From: Tropicimonas marinistellae
GTDB lineage: Bacteria; Pseudomonadota; Alphaproteobacteria; Rhodobacterales; Rhodobacteraceae
Direction of reading: 5' to 3'
Assembly (NCBI RefSeq): GCF_001509585.1
Contig: NZ_LNCI01000005.1
Coordinates: 62,001-126,000, forward strand
Length of the DNA: 64,000 nucleotides
The notes beneath the pieces were generated by a model. That model was not told the origin of the DNA. It saw nothing but the letters and a program-made list of their open reading frames with translations, and made no database searches. Positions within the stretch are counted from its first letter, which is position 1. The number at the start of each line of letters is the position of its first letter. Shown piece by piece: positions 1-7,494 of the stretch. A program made the position numbers and the translations under genes.

Positions 1-84
1 TTCCAGTCCGGTGGCCTCGGAAAGGCTGTCTGCATCGATTGGTGAAGAGCCCAGGCAATCGCATGTTATCAACGTCTTGGGCAT
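1..84 (-). CDS. N-terminus of a 4Fe-4S protein linked to formate dehydrogenase (partial)
   Basis: An open frame of 28 codons runs off the left edge from an ATG at 84-82, with a good GGAGGA Shine-Dalgarno sequence at 88-93 read on the minus strand. The peptide begins MPKTLITCDCLGS and continues SIDADSL-like. I recognise this as the usual start of the roughly 650-residue ferredoxin-type protein that lies divergent to DUF3305/DUF3306 in Rhodobacterales formate dehydrogenase loci. Only the two early cysteines are visible, so no cluster-binding domain can be confirmed. Its likely role is electron transfer or enzyme maturation for the neighbouring dehydrogenase, inferred from context only. Confidence 0.62.
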   Translation of the reverse strand, partial: MPKTLITCDCLGSSPIDADSLSEATGLE

Positions 85-456
85 CGTTCCTCCAGTGGCG
101 CGGCAGGGTATTTGACCCCAAGCCTGGCTGCATTGCGCAGCTAGCCTAGCCGTGATTCGCGACGGACGACAACCGGTTTTGCGTCGACGGAGTCCCACAA
201 TGGGAAGGCCACGTTGTGGCCGCAGGGGCCGAATTGATTCGCGTTCACTGAGTGAGGAAAATCCGCACAAAAACACTCGGATTGGACATTTCGTCCCTGT
301 GGGGCATTTGGTGCCATTCGTTGCGGGCAAAATGTCCTCTTCGCCCGAAAGTCGTGCGTTTCGTTGAGAAAAGTCTTTCCGCGGCGGCGGTTGCTGTCCC
401 ACTCTGAGGTGGGAGGACGAAGCCGCGTGTACAACAATCCGAGTCAGTATCGGACC
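85..456. promoter_or_regulatory. Divergent intergenic region upstream of the formate dehydrogenase genes
   Basis: This 372-base gap separates the minus-strand Fe-S protein from the plus-strand formate dehydrogenase operon and must hold both promoters. I see no convincing gene in it. Two adjacent small hairpins have the same build: GGAC-ATTTC-GTCC at 284-296 and GGCA-TTTGG-TGCC at 303-315. A third, TCCCAC-N6-GTGGGA, is at 397-414, just before the first start codon. No clear FNR box or sigma-54 promoter was found. A TGG-N11/12-GC match near 310-325 has the wrong spacing. Confidence 0.5.
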
Positions 457-990
457 ATGCCACTTGGCGTGGTTGTTCGACGCTCACCCGGCGTCACGCG
501 ATGGGCGTCGTGGAACTGGACCGCGACATCCGTGCTGCCCGGTGCCGCTTCTGCATCGTGGCGCGAACTCCGCCGAGACGGCGATACCGTAGAATTCCAC
601 GCCGCAACCGTGCCGCTCGAACTCCACGGCGCGGAAACCGAGGCATACCTCCACGGGCTGACCGCCGCGGTGCCGAGCATCTACGTCGTTCTGCGCGAGA
701 CGTCCGGAGAATGGCCGATCGAAGTGCTTCTGGCGACGGCATCGCCCTACGAAGCCCAGGATTACACCGACAGTGGCGAAGAGATCGTCGAGAAAGTGCC
801 CATGACCCGGGGTCTGACTGCCTGGGTTCGGGAGTTCGTGGACATGTTCCACGAGGACGAGGTCTTCGTGAAGCGGAAGCGCGACAAGGCTCGGATCGAC
901 CTGAAGGACGATGGCATCGGCGATCCGCGCATCGGCAAGCCAGCCGATGTCTACGCTTCGCCGGCGCTCAAGCGGAGGCGTCTGCAATGA
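457..990 (+). CDS. DUF3305 family protein, formate dehydrogenase accessory
   Basis: 177 residues starting at the ATG at 457, chosen because the conserved part (MPLGVVVRRSPGVTRWASW) begins there. The open frame upstream to 364 is not protein-like. The family is known only as a small cytoplasmic protein encoded beside periplasmic formate dehydrogenases, and its biochemical role is not established. No signal peptide or transmembrane segment is seen. The C-terminus is basic and hydrophilic. It is first in the operon, and its stop overlaps the next start in an ATGA junction at 987-990, so translation of the two is probably coupled. Confidence 0.85.
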   Translation: MPLGVVVRRSPGVTRWASWNWTATSVLPGAASASWRELRRDGDTVEFHAATVPLELHGAETEAYLHGLTAAVPSIYVVLRETSGEWPIEVLLATASPYEAQDYTDSGEEIVEKVPMTRGLTAWVREFVDMFHEDEVFVKRKRDKARIDLKDDGIGDPRIGKPADVYASPALKRRRLQ

Positions 991-1634
991 GCGCTCGGGA
1001 TTTCTGGAGCCGACGCAAGGCCGCTGTGGAGGCCGAGGGCCGCGCCGACGAAATCGCGGCTGACGCTGCGCGTGCCGACGCGTTGGAATCGGAATTCGCG
1101 GATCGGGACGACGACGAGATCCTTGCTGAGCTTGGGCTCGCGGAACCCGAAATGCTTGAGAGCGCGCAAGAGGTCCGGGCATTCATCGCCGAGGCCGTGC
1201 CGCAGCGGTTGCGGGCGAGGGCGTTGCGTCGGCTGTGGACGTTGAACCCGACGCTTGCCAACCTGGATGGTCTTGTCGATTACGGCGAAGATTTCACCGA
1301 TGCGGCCACCGTCGTGGAAAACCTTCAGACGGTTTACCAGGTCGGGAAAGGGATGTTCGACCGCGTGGTGAATGAGACCGAGCCCGAGGCCGCGGAAGAC
1401 GTGCCACCCGCCGCGACCGGCGGGCAGGCGTTGGCGCTGGAGGAAGATGCGCCGGAGGATGCCGGCGGAGACGAGAGCGGCACGGAGACATCCGTGCCTG
1501 ATTTTCGCCCAGGGGAAGCGCCCCAAGAGCGGCAGGCGCAAGACGCCTTCGTGAACGAGATGACAGATGACGATGCCGGATTACTGCCGCCCGCGTCCCG
1601 ACGGATGCGCTTTCGCTTCGAGGCCGCAGGATGA
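987..1634 (+). CDS. DUF3306 family protein, formate dehydrogenase accessory
   Basis: 215 residues beginning MSARDFWSRRKAAVEAE at the ATG overlapping the DUF3305 stop. The frame is open further upstream, but the ATGA junction and the conserved FWSRRK start decide the start. The family pattern is visible: a basic N-terminal helix, an acidic helical stretch, then RALRRLWTLNPTLANLDGLVDYGEDFTDA (quoted as motif at about residues 80-108). The C-terminal half is acidic and low in complexity. It is probably a cytoplasmic maturation or assembly factor for formate dehydrogenase, inferred from constant co-occurrence. The next gene starts in another ATGA overlap at 1631. Confidence 0.85.
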   Translation: MSARDFWSRRKAAVEAEGRADEIAADAARADALESEFADRDDDEILAELGLAEPEMLESAQEVRAFIAEAVPQRLRARALRRLWTLNPTLANLDGLVDYGEDFTDAATVVENLQTVYQVGKGMFDRVVNETEPEAAEDVPPAATGGQALALEEDAPEDAGGDESGTETSVPDFRPGEAPQERQAQDAFVNEMTDDDAGLLPPASRRMRFRFEAAG

Positions 1635-2254
1635 TGGACAATAAGGGGATGGACGCAGTCTTGGAGCAGAACATTGCGGCGGAGGACCGGCTGCGGGCGG
1701 ATCTCTACAATTTCCTCGGCGCGATTCTGTCTGCGCCCCCCGATGAGACGTTGTTGCAGCAAACCGCCGGGTTGACCGGTGAAAGCAGCGAGCTGGGGCA
1801 GGCGATCGACGCGCTGGCGCGGATTGCGAAGGTGACGAAACCCAAGAAAGCCGAGAGCGAATTCGGGCGCCTTTTCATTGGGCTGGGCCGCGGCGAGTTG
1901 CTGCCCTACGCGAGTTACTACCTCACCGGCTTTCTCAACGAAAAGCCGCTGGCGGCGTTGCGCCGGGACATGGTGGCGCGCGGCATGGCACGTTCGGAGA
2001 ACGTGTTCGAGCCCGAAGACGGTATCGCGAGCCTGATGGAAATGATGGGAGCCATGATCGTGGGGCGCTTCGGCAATCCTGCGAACCTGTCAACGCAGAA
2101 AGATTTCTTCAACAAGCATGTCGGGCCCTGGGCCGGGCATTTCTTCACGGATTTGGAGGGTGCGAAGAACTCGGTCTTCTATGCGCCGGTCGGCACGGTC
2201 GGCCGGATCTTCATGGAGATCGAGGCGGAAGCCTTCCGGATGAGCGCGGCGTGA
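1631..2254 (+). CDS. TorD/DmsD-family molecular chaperone for formate dehydrogenase
   Basis: 207 residues, all-helical in character. It contains the TorD-family core E-x-E-F-G-RLFIGLGRGELLPYASYYLTGFL near residues 76-103, and the later HVGPWAGHFFTDLE segment typical of this family. TorD-like proteins bind twin-arginine signal peptides of molybdoenzymes and hold the apoprotein until the cofactor is inserted. Here the client should be FdhA, whose Tat signal is encoded 360 bases downstream. The start overlaps the DUF3306 stop. There is no export signal, as expected for a cytoplasmic chaperone. Confidence 0.88.
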   Translation: MMDNKGMDAVLEQNIAAEDRLRADLYNFLGAILSAPPDETLLQQTAGLTGESSELGQAIDALARIAKVTKPKKAESEFGRLFIGLGRGELLPYASYYLTGFLNEKPLAALRRDMVARGMARSENVFEPEDGIASLMEMMGAMIVGRFGNPANLSTQKDFFNKHVGPWAGHFFTDLEGAKNSVFYAPVGTVGRIFMEIEAEAFRMSAA

Positions 2255-2309
2255 AACCCGCAAGCCCAAGGCGGCGCGCCGCCAAACAACCAAGGGAGGA
2301 GACGTATCC

Positions 2310-2501
2310 ATGACACGGAAAACCGAGGAGACCGCGAGTCGCCGCGATTTCCTGAAACTGGCCGGGACGACCGCGCCAGTGGCCGCCATCGCCGTGGCGG
2401 CGGGCACGACCGGGGCCGAAGCGGCCGAACCCGACCTGTCATTGGAGAAGATGCAGGATACCGCGCATACCCGCGCCTATTACAGCAGCGCCCGGTTCTG
2501 A
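2310..2501 (+). CDS. Formate dehydrogenase region Tat-target protein (FdhX-like)
   Basis: 63 residues with a twin-arginine signal, SRRDFLKLAG at about residues 10-19, then an Ala-rich hydrophobic core ending near AEAAE and a mature tail of only about 25 residues (LSLEKMQDTAHTRAYYSSARF-like). This matches the small Tat-target family found immediately upstream of fdhA in proteobacterial formate dehydrogenase operons. A strong GGGAGGAG Shine-Dalgarno sequence precedes the ATG. The function is unknown. It may be a small periplasmic subunit or an assembly factor exported with FdhA. Confidence 0.88.
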   Translation: MTRKTEETASRRDFLKLAGTTAPVAAIAVAAGTTGAEAAEPDLSLEKMQDTAHTRAYYSSARF

Positions 2502-2617
2502 CCGGACGGTGCCGACCCGGCTACGAGCAACTGGTTGCGTGACGCCCGACCGCCCGTGCCATCAACGATAATCCAAGCGAGCGGGGCAGTGGCCCGAGCA
2601 AGCAAGGGAGTGAAACC

Positions 2618-5515
2618 ATGTTGAGGAAGAAGACCAACGGGGTTGCGAGACGCCCCCAGCGGACCACCCTCCTGACCGAGGCCGCAAATGCCTCCGTCGA
2701 TCGCCGCGCGTTCCTGCGCGGATCCGGACTGGCAATCGGGGGCCTCTCGGCCATCGCCGCAACAGGCGGCACCGTCACCCAGGCCACGGCTCAGACCGCC
2801 ACCCCGCGGCCCGTGGAACTCAAGAAATCCGTCTGCACCCATTGTTCGGTCGGCTGTACGGTCGTCGCCGAAGTGTCCGACGGTGTCTGGATCGGGCAGG
2901 AGCCCGGTTGGGACAGCCCGTTCAACCTCGGCGCACATTGTGCGAAGGGCGCGGCGGTGCGCGAACACGCGCACGGTGAACGCCGGCTCAAGTACCCGAT
3001 GAAGAAAGAGGGCGGCGAGTGGAAGCGCATTTCCTGGGAAGAGGCGATCAACGAGATCGGCGACCAGATGATGACGATCCGCGACGAGAGCGGGCCTGAC
3101 AGCGTCTACTGGCTCGGCTCGGCCAAGCACAACAATGAGCAGGCCTACCTGTTCCGCAAGTTCGCCGCCTACTGGGGCACGAACAACGTGGATCACCAGG
3201 CCCGGATCTGTCACTCCACCACTGTTGCCGGGGTTGCGAACACATGGGGCTACGGCGCCATGACCAATTCCTACAACGACATCCACAACTCCAAGGCGAT
3301 CTTCATTATCGGCGGCAACCCGGCCGAGGCGCATCCCGTCTCCCTGTTGCACGTGCTGCGCGCCAAGGAGACCAACAATGCCCCGCTGATCGTCTGCGAT
3401 CCACGTTTCACCCGCACCGCCGCCCATGCCGACGAATATGTCCGCTTCCGGCCCGGCAGCGACGTGGGCCTGATCTGGGGTATTCTCTGGCACATCTTCG
3501 ACAATGGCTGGGAGGACAAGGAGTTCATCCGTACCCGTGTCTGGGGCATGGACCAGATCCGCGAGGAAGTGGCCCGCTGGACACCCGAGGAGACGGAGCG
3601 CGTTACCGGCGTGCCCGGCAGCCAGCTGCGTCGCGTGGCGCGGACCATGGCCAACAACCGGCCCGGCACGGTGATCTGGTGCATGGGCGGCACCCAACAT
3701 ACCAACGGCAACAACAACACCCGGGCTTATTGCGTGCTGCAGCTCGCGCTCGGCAACATGGGCGCGTCCGGCGGTGGCACCAACATTTTCCGTGGCCATG
3801 ACAACGTGCAGGGCGCGACGGACCTGGGCGTGCTCAGCCATACACTGCCCGGCTATTATGGCCTTTCGGCCGGTGCCTGGGGCCACTGGGCACGCGTCTG
3901 GGAAGAGGACCCGGAGTGGCTGGCGGCACAATTCGCCAAGACCACGGGCGCCGACGGCAAGGAGAAGTCGCTCCAGAACCTCACCGGCATCCCGGTCAGC
4001 CGCTGGATCGACGGTGTGCTGGAAGACCCGGCGAACATGGACAACCCCGACAAGGTTCGGGCCATGGTGCTCTGGGGCCACGCGCCAAACTCCCAGACTC
4101 GGATGACCGAGATGAAGAAGGCCATGGAGATGCTGGACATGCTGGTCGTGATCGACCCGTATCCCACTGTGTCTGCCGTGCTTCATGACCGGACCGACGG
4201 CGTTTACCTGCTGCCGGCATGTACGCAGTTCGAGACCTACGGGTCCGTCACGGCCTCCAACCGTTCCATCCAGTGGCGCGAGAAGGTTGTCGAACCGCTC
4301 TTCGAGTCCAAGACCGATCACGAGATTATTGGCCTGTTCTCGCAGAAGTTCGGATTCCATGACAGGATCTTCCGCAACATCGCCCTGGAGGATGACGGCA
4401 TAACGCCGAACATCGAAGACACGCTGCGCGAGATCAATCGCGGCATGTGGACGGTGGGGTATACCGGCCAGTCGCCGGAGCGGTTGAAACTCCACATGGA
4501 AAACCAGCACACCTTCGACCGCACGACTTTGCAGGCGGTTGGCGGTCCGGCGGATGGCGACTTCTACGGTCTGCCATGGCCTTGCTGGGGCACGGCGGAG
4601 ATGGGCCATCCGGGTACACCGAACCTCTACGACATGTCCAAGCCTGTCGCTGAAGGTGGTCTCACCTTCCGTGCGCGCTTCGGCGTGGAGCGTGAGGGCC
4701 AGAACCTTCTGGCGGACGGCGTCTACTCGGTGGGGTCGGAGATCCAGGACGGGTATCCGGAATTCACCATGCAGATGCTGATGGACCTCGGCTGGGACGG
4801 TGACCTCACGGAAGACGAGCGCGCGGCTATCGACGCTGTGGCGGCCGAGAAGACCAACTGGAAGACCGACCTTTCGGGCGGTATCCAGCGGGTTGCCATC
4901 GAGCACGGGTGCGCACCCTTCGGTAACGCGAAGGCGCGGGCAGTGGTCTGGACGTTCCCGGATCCGATCCCGATACACCGCGAGCCGCTCTACACCAACC
5001 GCCGCGATCTCGTGGCCGACTACCCGACCTACGAGGACCGGAAGTTCTATCGTCTGCCGACGATGTATGCCTCGATCCAGAAGCAGGATTTCAGCAAGGA
5101 CTATCCGATCATCCTCACCTCGGGACGCCTCGTCGAATACGAGGGCGGGGGCGACGAAACTCGTTCCAACCCATGGCTGGCCGAGTTGCAGCAGGACATG
5201 TTCGTCGAGATCAACCCAAGGGACGCCAACAACCTTGGCGTGCGGGACGGCGCACAGGTCTGGGTCGAAGGGCCCGAGGGCGGCAAGGTCAAGGTCATGG
5301 CGATGGTCACGCAGCGGGTTGGCGAGGGCGTTGCCTTCATGCCGTTCCACTTCGGCGGCCATTTCCAGGGCGAAGACCAGAGGTCGAAGTATCCGGATGG
5401 AGCGGATCCATACGTTCTCGGGGAATCGACCAATACCGCGCAGACCTATGGTTACGACTCGGTCACCCAGATGCAGGAGACCAAGGCGACCCTCTGCAAG
5501 ATCATGCCAGCGTAA
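2618..5515 (+). CDS. fdhA: Formate dehydrogenase, catalytic molybdopterin alpha subunit
   Basis: 965 residues. It oxidises formate to CO2 on the periplasmic side and passes two electrons to FdhB. A Tat signal (DRRAFLRGSGL, RR at 29-30) is followed by a [4Fe-4S] motif with Cys73, Cys76, Cys80 and Cys108. The active-site motif ARICHSTTVAG places Cys198-His199 where FdnG/FdhF carry selenocysteine-His, so this is the cysteine form and no in-frame TGA is read. A C-terminal molydopterin-dinucleotide-binding domain fills the last 150 residues (LTSGRLVEYEGGGDETRSN region). Length fits the family. It lies 11 bases upstream of fdhB, with a good SD (GGGAG) before its own ATG. Confidence 0.96.
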   Translation: MLRKKTNGVARRPQRTTLLTEAANASVDRRAFLRGSGLAIGGLSAIAATGGTVTQATAQTATPRPVELKKSVCTHCSVGCTVVAEVSDGVWIGQEPGWDSPFNLGAHCAKGAAVREHAHGERRLKYPMKKEGGEWKRISWEEAINEIGDQMMTIRDESGPDSVYWLGSAKHNNEQAYLFRKFAAYWGTNNVDHQARICHSTTVAGVANTWGYGAMTNSYNDIHNSKAIFIIGGNPAEAHPVSLLHVLRAKETNNAPLIVCDPRFTRTAAHADEYVRFRPGSDVGLIWGILWHIFDNGWEDKEFIRTRVWGMDQIREEVARWTPEETERVTGVPGSQLRRVARTMANNRPGTVIWCMGGTQHTNGNNNTRAYCVLQLALGNMGASGGGTNIFRGHDNVQGATDLGVLSHTLPGYYGLSAGAWGHWARVWEEDPEWLAAQFAKTTGADGKEKSLQNLTGIPVSRWIDGVLEDPANMDNPDKVRAMVLWGHAPNSQTRMTEMKKAMEMLDMLVVIDPYPTVSAVLHDRTDGVYLLPACTQFETYGSVTASNRSIQWREKVVEPLFESKTDHEIIGLFSQKFGFHDRIFRNIALEDDGITPNIEDTLREINRGMWTVGYTGQSPERLKLHMENQHTFDRTTLQAVGGPADGDFYGLPWPCWGTAEMGHPGTPNLYDMSKPVAEGGLTFRARFGVEREGQNLLADGVYSVGSEIQDGYPEFTMQMLMDLGWDGDLTEDERAAIDAVAAEKTNWKTDLSGGIQRVAIEHGCAPFGNAKARAVVWTFPDPIPIHREPLYTNRRDLVADYPTYEDRKFYRLPTMYASIQKQDFSKDYPIILTSGRLVEYEGGGDETRSNPWLAELQQDMFVEINPRDANNLGVRDGAQVWVEGPEGGKVKVMAMVTQRVGEGVAFMPFHFGGHFQGEDQRSKYPDGADPYVLGESTNTAQTYGYDSVTQMQETKATLCKIMPA

Positions 5516-5526
5516 GGAGATAGAGA

Positions 5527-6120
5527 ATGGCAAGAGCGAAATTTCTCTGCGACGCCGAGCGCTGCATCGAGTGCAACGCCTGCGTCACGGCCTGCAAGAA
5601 CGAGCATGAGGTGCCATGGGGCATCAACCGCCGCCGCGTGGTGACCATCCAGGATGGTCAGCCCGGCGAACGGTCGATCTCGGTGGCCTGCATGCATTGC
5701 TCGGATGCGCCGTGTATGGCGGTCTGCCCGGTGGATTGCTTCTACCAGAACGAGGAAGGGGTGGTGCTCCACTCCAAGGACCTCTGCATTGGCTGCGGCT
5801 ATTGCTTCTACGCGTGCCCCTTCGGCGCGCCGCAATATCCGCAGGCGGGCAACTTCGGCTCGCGCGGCAAGATGGACAAATGCACCTTCTGCGCCGGCGG
5901 TCCCGAGGAGACCCATTCCAACGCGGAATTCTCCAAGTACGGCCGCAATCGGATCGCAGAGGGCAAGCTGCCGCTTTGCGCCGAGATGTGCTCGACCAAG
6001 GCGCTGTTGGCGGGCGACGGTGACGTCGTCTCCGCGATCTACCGCGAACGTGTGGTGGCGCGCGGCTTCGGCTCCGGCGCCTGGGGGTGGGGCACCGCCT
6101 ACGACCAGAAGGGCGGCTGA
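5527..6120 (+). CDS. fdhB: Formate dehydrogenase beta subunit, four [4Fe-4S] ferredoxin
   Basis: 197 residues that carry electrons from FdhA to the membrane cytochrome. Sixteen cysteines form four cluster sets: 13/16/19/23, 55/58/63/67, 87/90/93/97 and 119/122/151/155, with the CIGCGYCFYACPFGAPQ block as the best landmark. Unlike E. coli FdnH (about 294 residues) it has no C-terminal membrane helix, so it must be held to the membrane through FdhC. It has no signal peptide and is presumably exported with FdhA by Tat. It starts 11 bases after fdhA with an AAGGAGATAG ribosome binding site. Confidence 0.95.
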   Translation: MARAKFLCDAERCIECNACVTACKNEHEVPWGINRRRVVTIQDGQPGERSISVACMHCSDAPCMAVCPVDCFYQNEEGVVLHSKDLCIGCGYCFYACPFGAPQYPQAGNFGSRGKMDKCTFCAGGPEETHSNAEFSKYGRNRIAEGKLPLCAEMCSTKALLAGDGDVVSAIYRERVVARGFGSGAWGWGTAYDQKGG

Positions 6121-6258
6121 CAGGTTTCGCGGCCATCGGGCTTCAAGTCCCAATGGCCGCGGCCCTGTAACCTCATGAACCGCAAGCCACCGGGGCACCA
6201 AGTCCCGGTGGTTTGGCAAAGGCACATCTAATCCCTTGCAAGGGTCGGGTAAGATACG
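6121..6258 (+). other. Intercistronic hairpins between fdhB and fdhC
   Basis: The 138-base gap inside the operon holds two strong consecutive hairpins. The first pairs CGCGGCCAT (6128-6136) with ATGGCCGCG (6153-6161). The second pairs CCACCGGG (6187-6194) with CCCGGTGG (6204-6211) and can extend outward to 6183-6215 with one G-T pair. Both loops contain CAAGT. A 12-base palindrome CCCTTGCAAGGG follows at 6233-6244, shortly before the fdhC start. No T-run follows, so they are more likely to stabilise or process the mRNA than to end it, which is inference. Confidence 0.6.
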
Positions 6259-7494
6259 ATGAGTAATCGAAATTCCGGGTTCGGCGCATTTCTGGCACTG
6301 ATACTGGTCGTCGTGATCGCCGCGCTTGTGTTTTCGCTGCGCGCGCCCGATCCGGATGGCGTAGACGAGACACAACTCGCTGAAGCTCGGGAAGCAACGG
6401 GCGGTGCGCAGACCCGTGAGGACATCATGGCGCGCCAGCGAGGGCTGAACATCGACGATACGTTCCGCAGCGGAGCGACGGGTGATCCCAACAGCGCAGC
6501 AGCTGCGAACGCGCAACTCGGAACGCTGGGCGGCGTCTCCGATGCCGAGATGTGGCGCGCATTGCGCTACGGATCGGCGAACACCAGCGCGACCTCACGT
6601 GGCCCGGCGGCCGACGTGCTGATCCAGGACGGCGGCATGAGCTGGCTCACGCTCCGCGACGCCCGCGTCGGCAAATGGGGGGGATGGCTCCTCCTCGGCA
6701 TGATCGGTGTGCTGGCCTTCTTCTACCTCACCCGCGGCCGCGTGCCGATCGCCGGCGAAAAAACCGGGCGCAAGGTCCTGCGGTTCGGCAATATCGACCG
6801 GTTTGCCCACTGGATGACCGCCGGATCCTTCATCCTGCTGGCGGTGACCGGATTGATTTCCATGTACGGGCGACCCTACCTGATCGCGGTCATGGGCAAG
6901 GAGGCCCATGCGACACTCGCTTACTGGTCGAAACTCGTCCACAACAACGTGAGTTTCGCCTTCATGCTCGGCGTTCTGCTGATCTTCCTCAAATGGGTGC
7001 GTTTCAATATCCCGAACTGGAACGACGTCAAATGGCTTACGGTCATGGGCGGGCTTTTCGACGATTCCATTCATCCGCCTGCCGGCAAGTTCAACGCCGG
7101 GCAGAAGATCATCTTCTGGTCGGTGATGCTCATGTCGATTGGTGTGGTGGCGACCGGGTTTAGCCTGCTCCTGCCATTCCGCGTCGAGGTGTTCGGCGAT
7201 ATCTTCGCGTGGATCAACGGCCTCGGCGTGTTGTCCTGGTTTGGGATTGCCGACCTTCCCGTTGCGCTCTCCCCGCAAGAAGAAATGCAATATACCCAGC
7301 TCGTCCATGCCGGCTTCGCCTTCCTCTTCATTGCGATGATCATCGGCCACATCTACATCGGCACGCTCGGGATGGAGGGCGCGTTCGATGCCATGGGCAC
7401 CGGATACGTGGAGGAGCAATGGGCACGCGAGCACCATTCGCTCTGGCTCGACGAGGTGAAGGCGCGGGACGGTGCGGCCAGTCCGGCGGAATAG
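6259..7494 (+). CDS. fdhC: Formate dehydrogenase gamma subunit, cytochrome b556
   Basis: 411 residues forming the di-haem quinone-reducing membrane subunit. Helices lie near residues 10-26, 141-157, 186-203, 232-247, 284-304 and 352-368. His184, His228, His350 and His364 have spacings of 44 and 14, close to the haem ligands of E. coli FdnI (39 and 14), so both haems b should be present. Compared with FdnI it has an N-terminal extension of about 130 residues, with one membrane anchor and a poorly structured periplasmic stretch, as in other alphaproteobacterial and epsilonproteobacterial FdhC proteins. Its 3' end overlaps the next gene by 23 bases. Confidence 0.94.
   Translation: MSNRNSGFGAFLALILVVVIAALVFSLRAPDPDGVDETQLAEAREATGGAQTREDIMARQRGLNIDDTFRSGATGDPNSAAAANAQLGTLGGVSDAEMWRALRYGSANTSATSRGPAADVLIQDGGMSWLTLRDARVGKWGGWLLLGMIGVLAFFYLTRGRVPIAGEKTGRKVLRFGNIDRFAHWMTAGSFILLAVTGLISMYGRPYLIAVMGKEAHATLAYWSKLVHNNVSFAFMLGVLLIFLKWVRFNIPNWNDVKWLTVMGGLFDDSIHPPAGKFNAGQKIIFWSVMLMSIGVVATGFSLLLPFRVEVFGDIFAWINGLGVLSWFGIADLPVALSPQEEMQYTQLVHAGFAFLFIAMIIGHIYIGTLGMEGAFDAMGTGYVEEQWAREHHSLWLDEVKARDGAASPAE

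Noticed and set aside
305-325. A sigma-54 promoter before the formate dehydrogenase operon
   Set aside because: GG and GC elements occur but the spacing is 11 or the -24/-12 bases do not match. The nearby regulator also lacks GAFTGA.
3209-3217. Selenocysteine in FdhA
   Set aside because: The active-site codon is TGC (Cys198), not TGA, and the reading frame is uninterrupted, so no SECIS element is needed.
2480-5533. A 1,017-codon open frame on the minus strand opposite fdhA
   Set aside because: It mirrors fdhA, and its composition (runs of Arg, His, Val, Pro) is that of a high-GC antisense shadow. No domain is recognisable.
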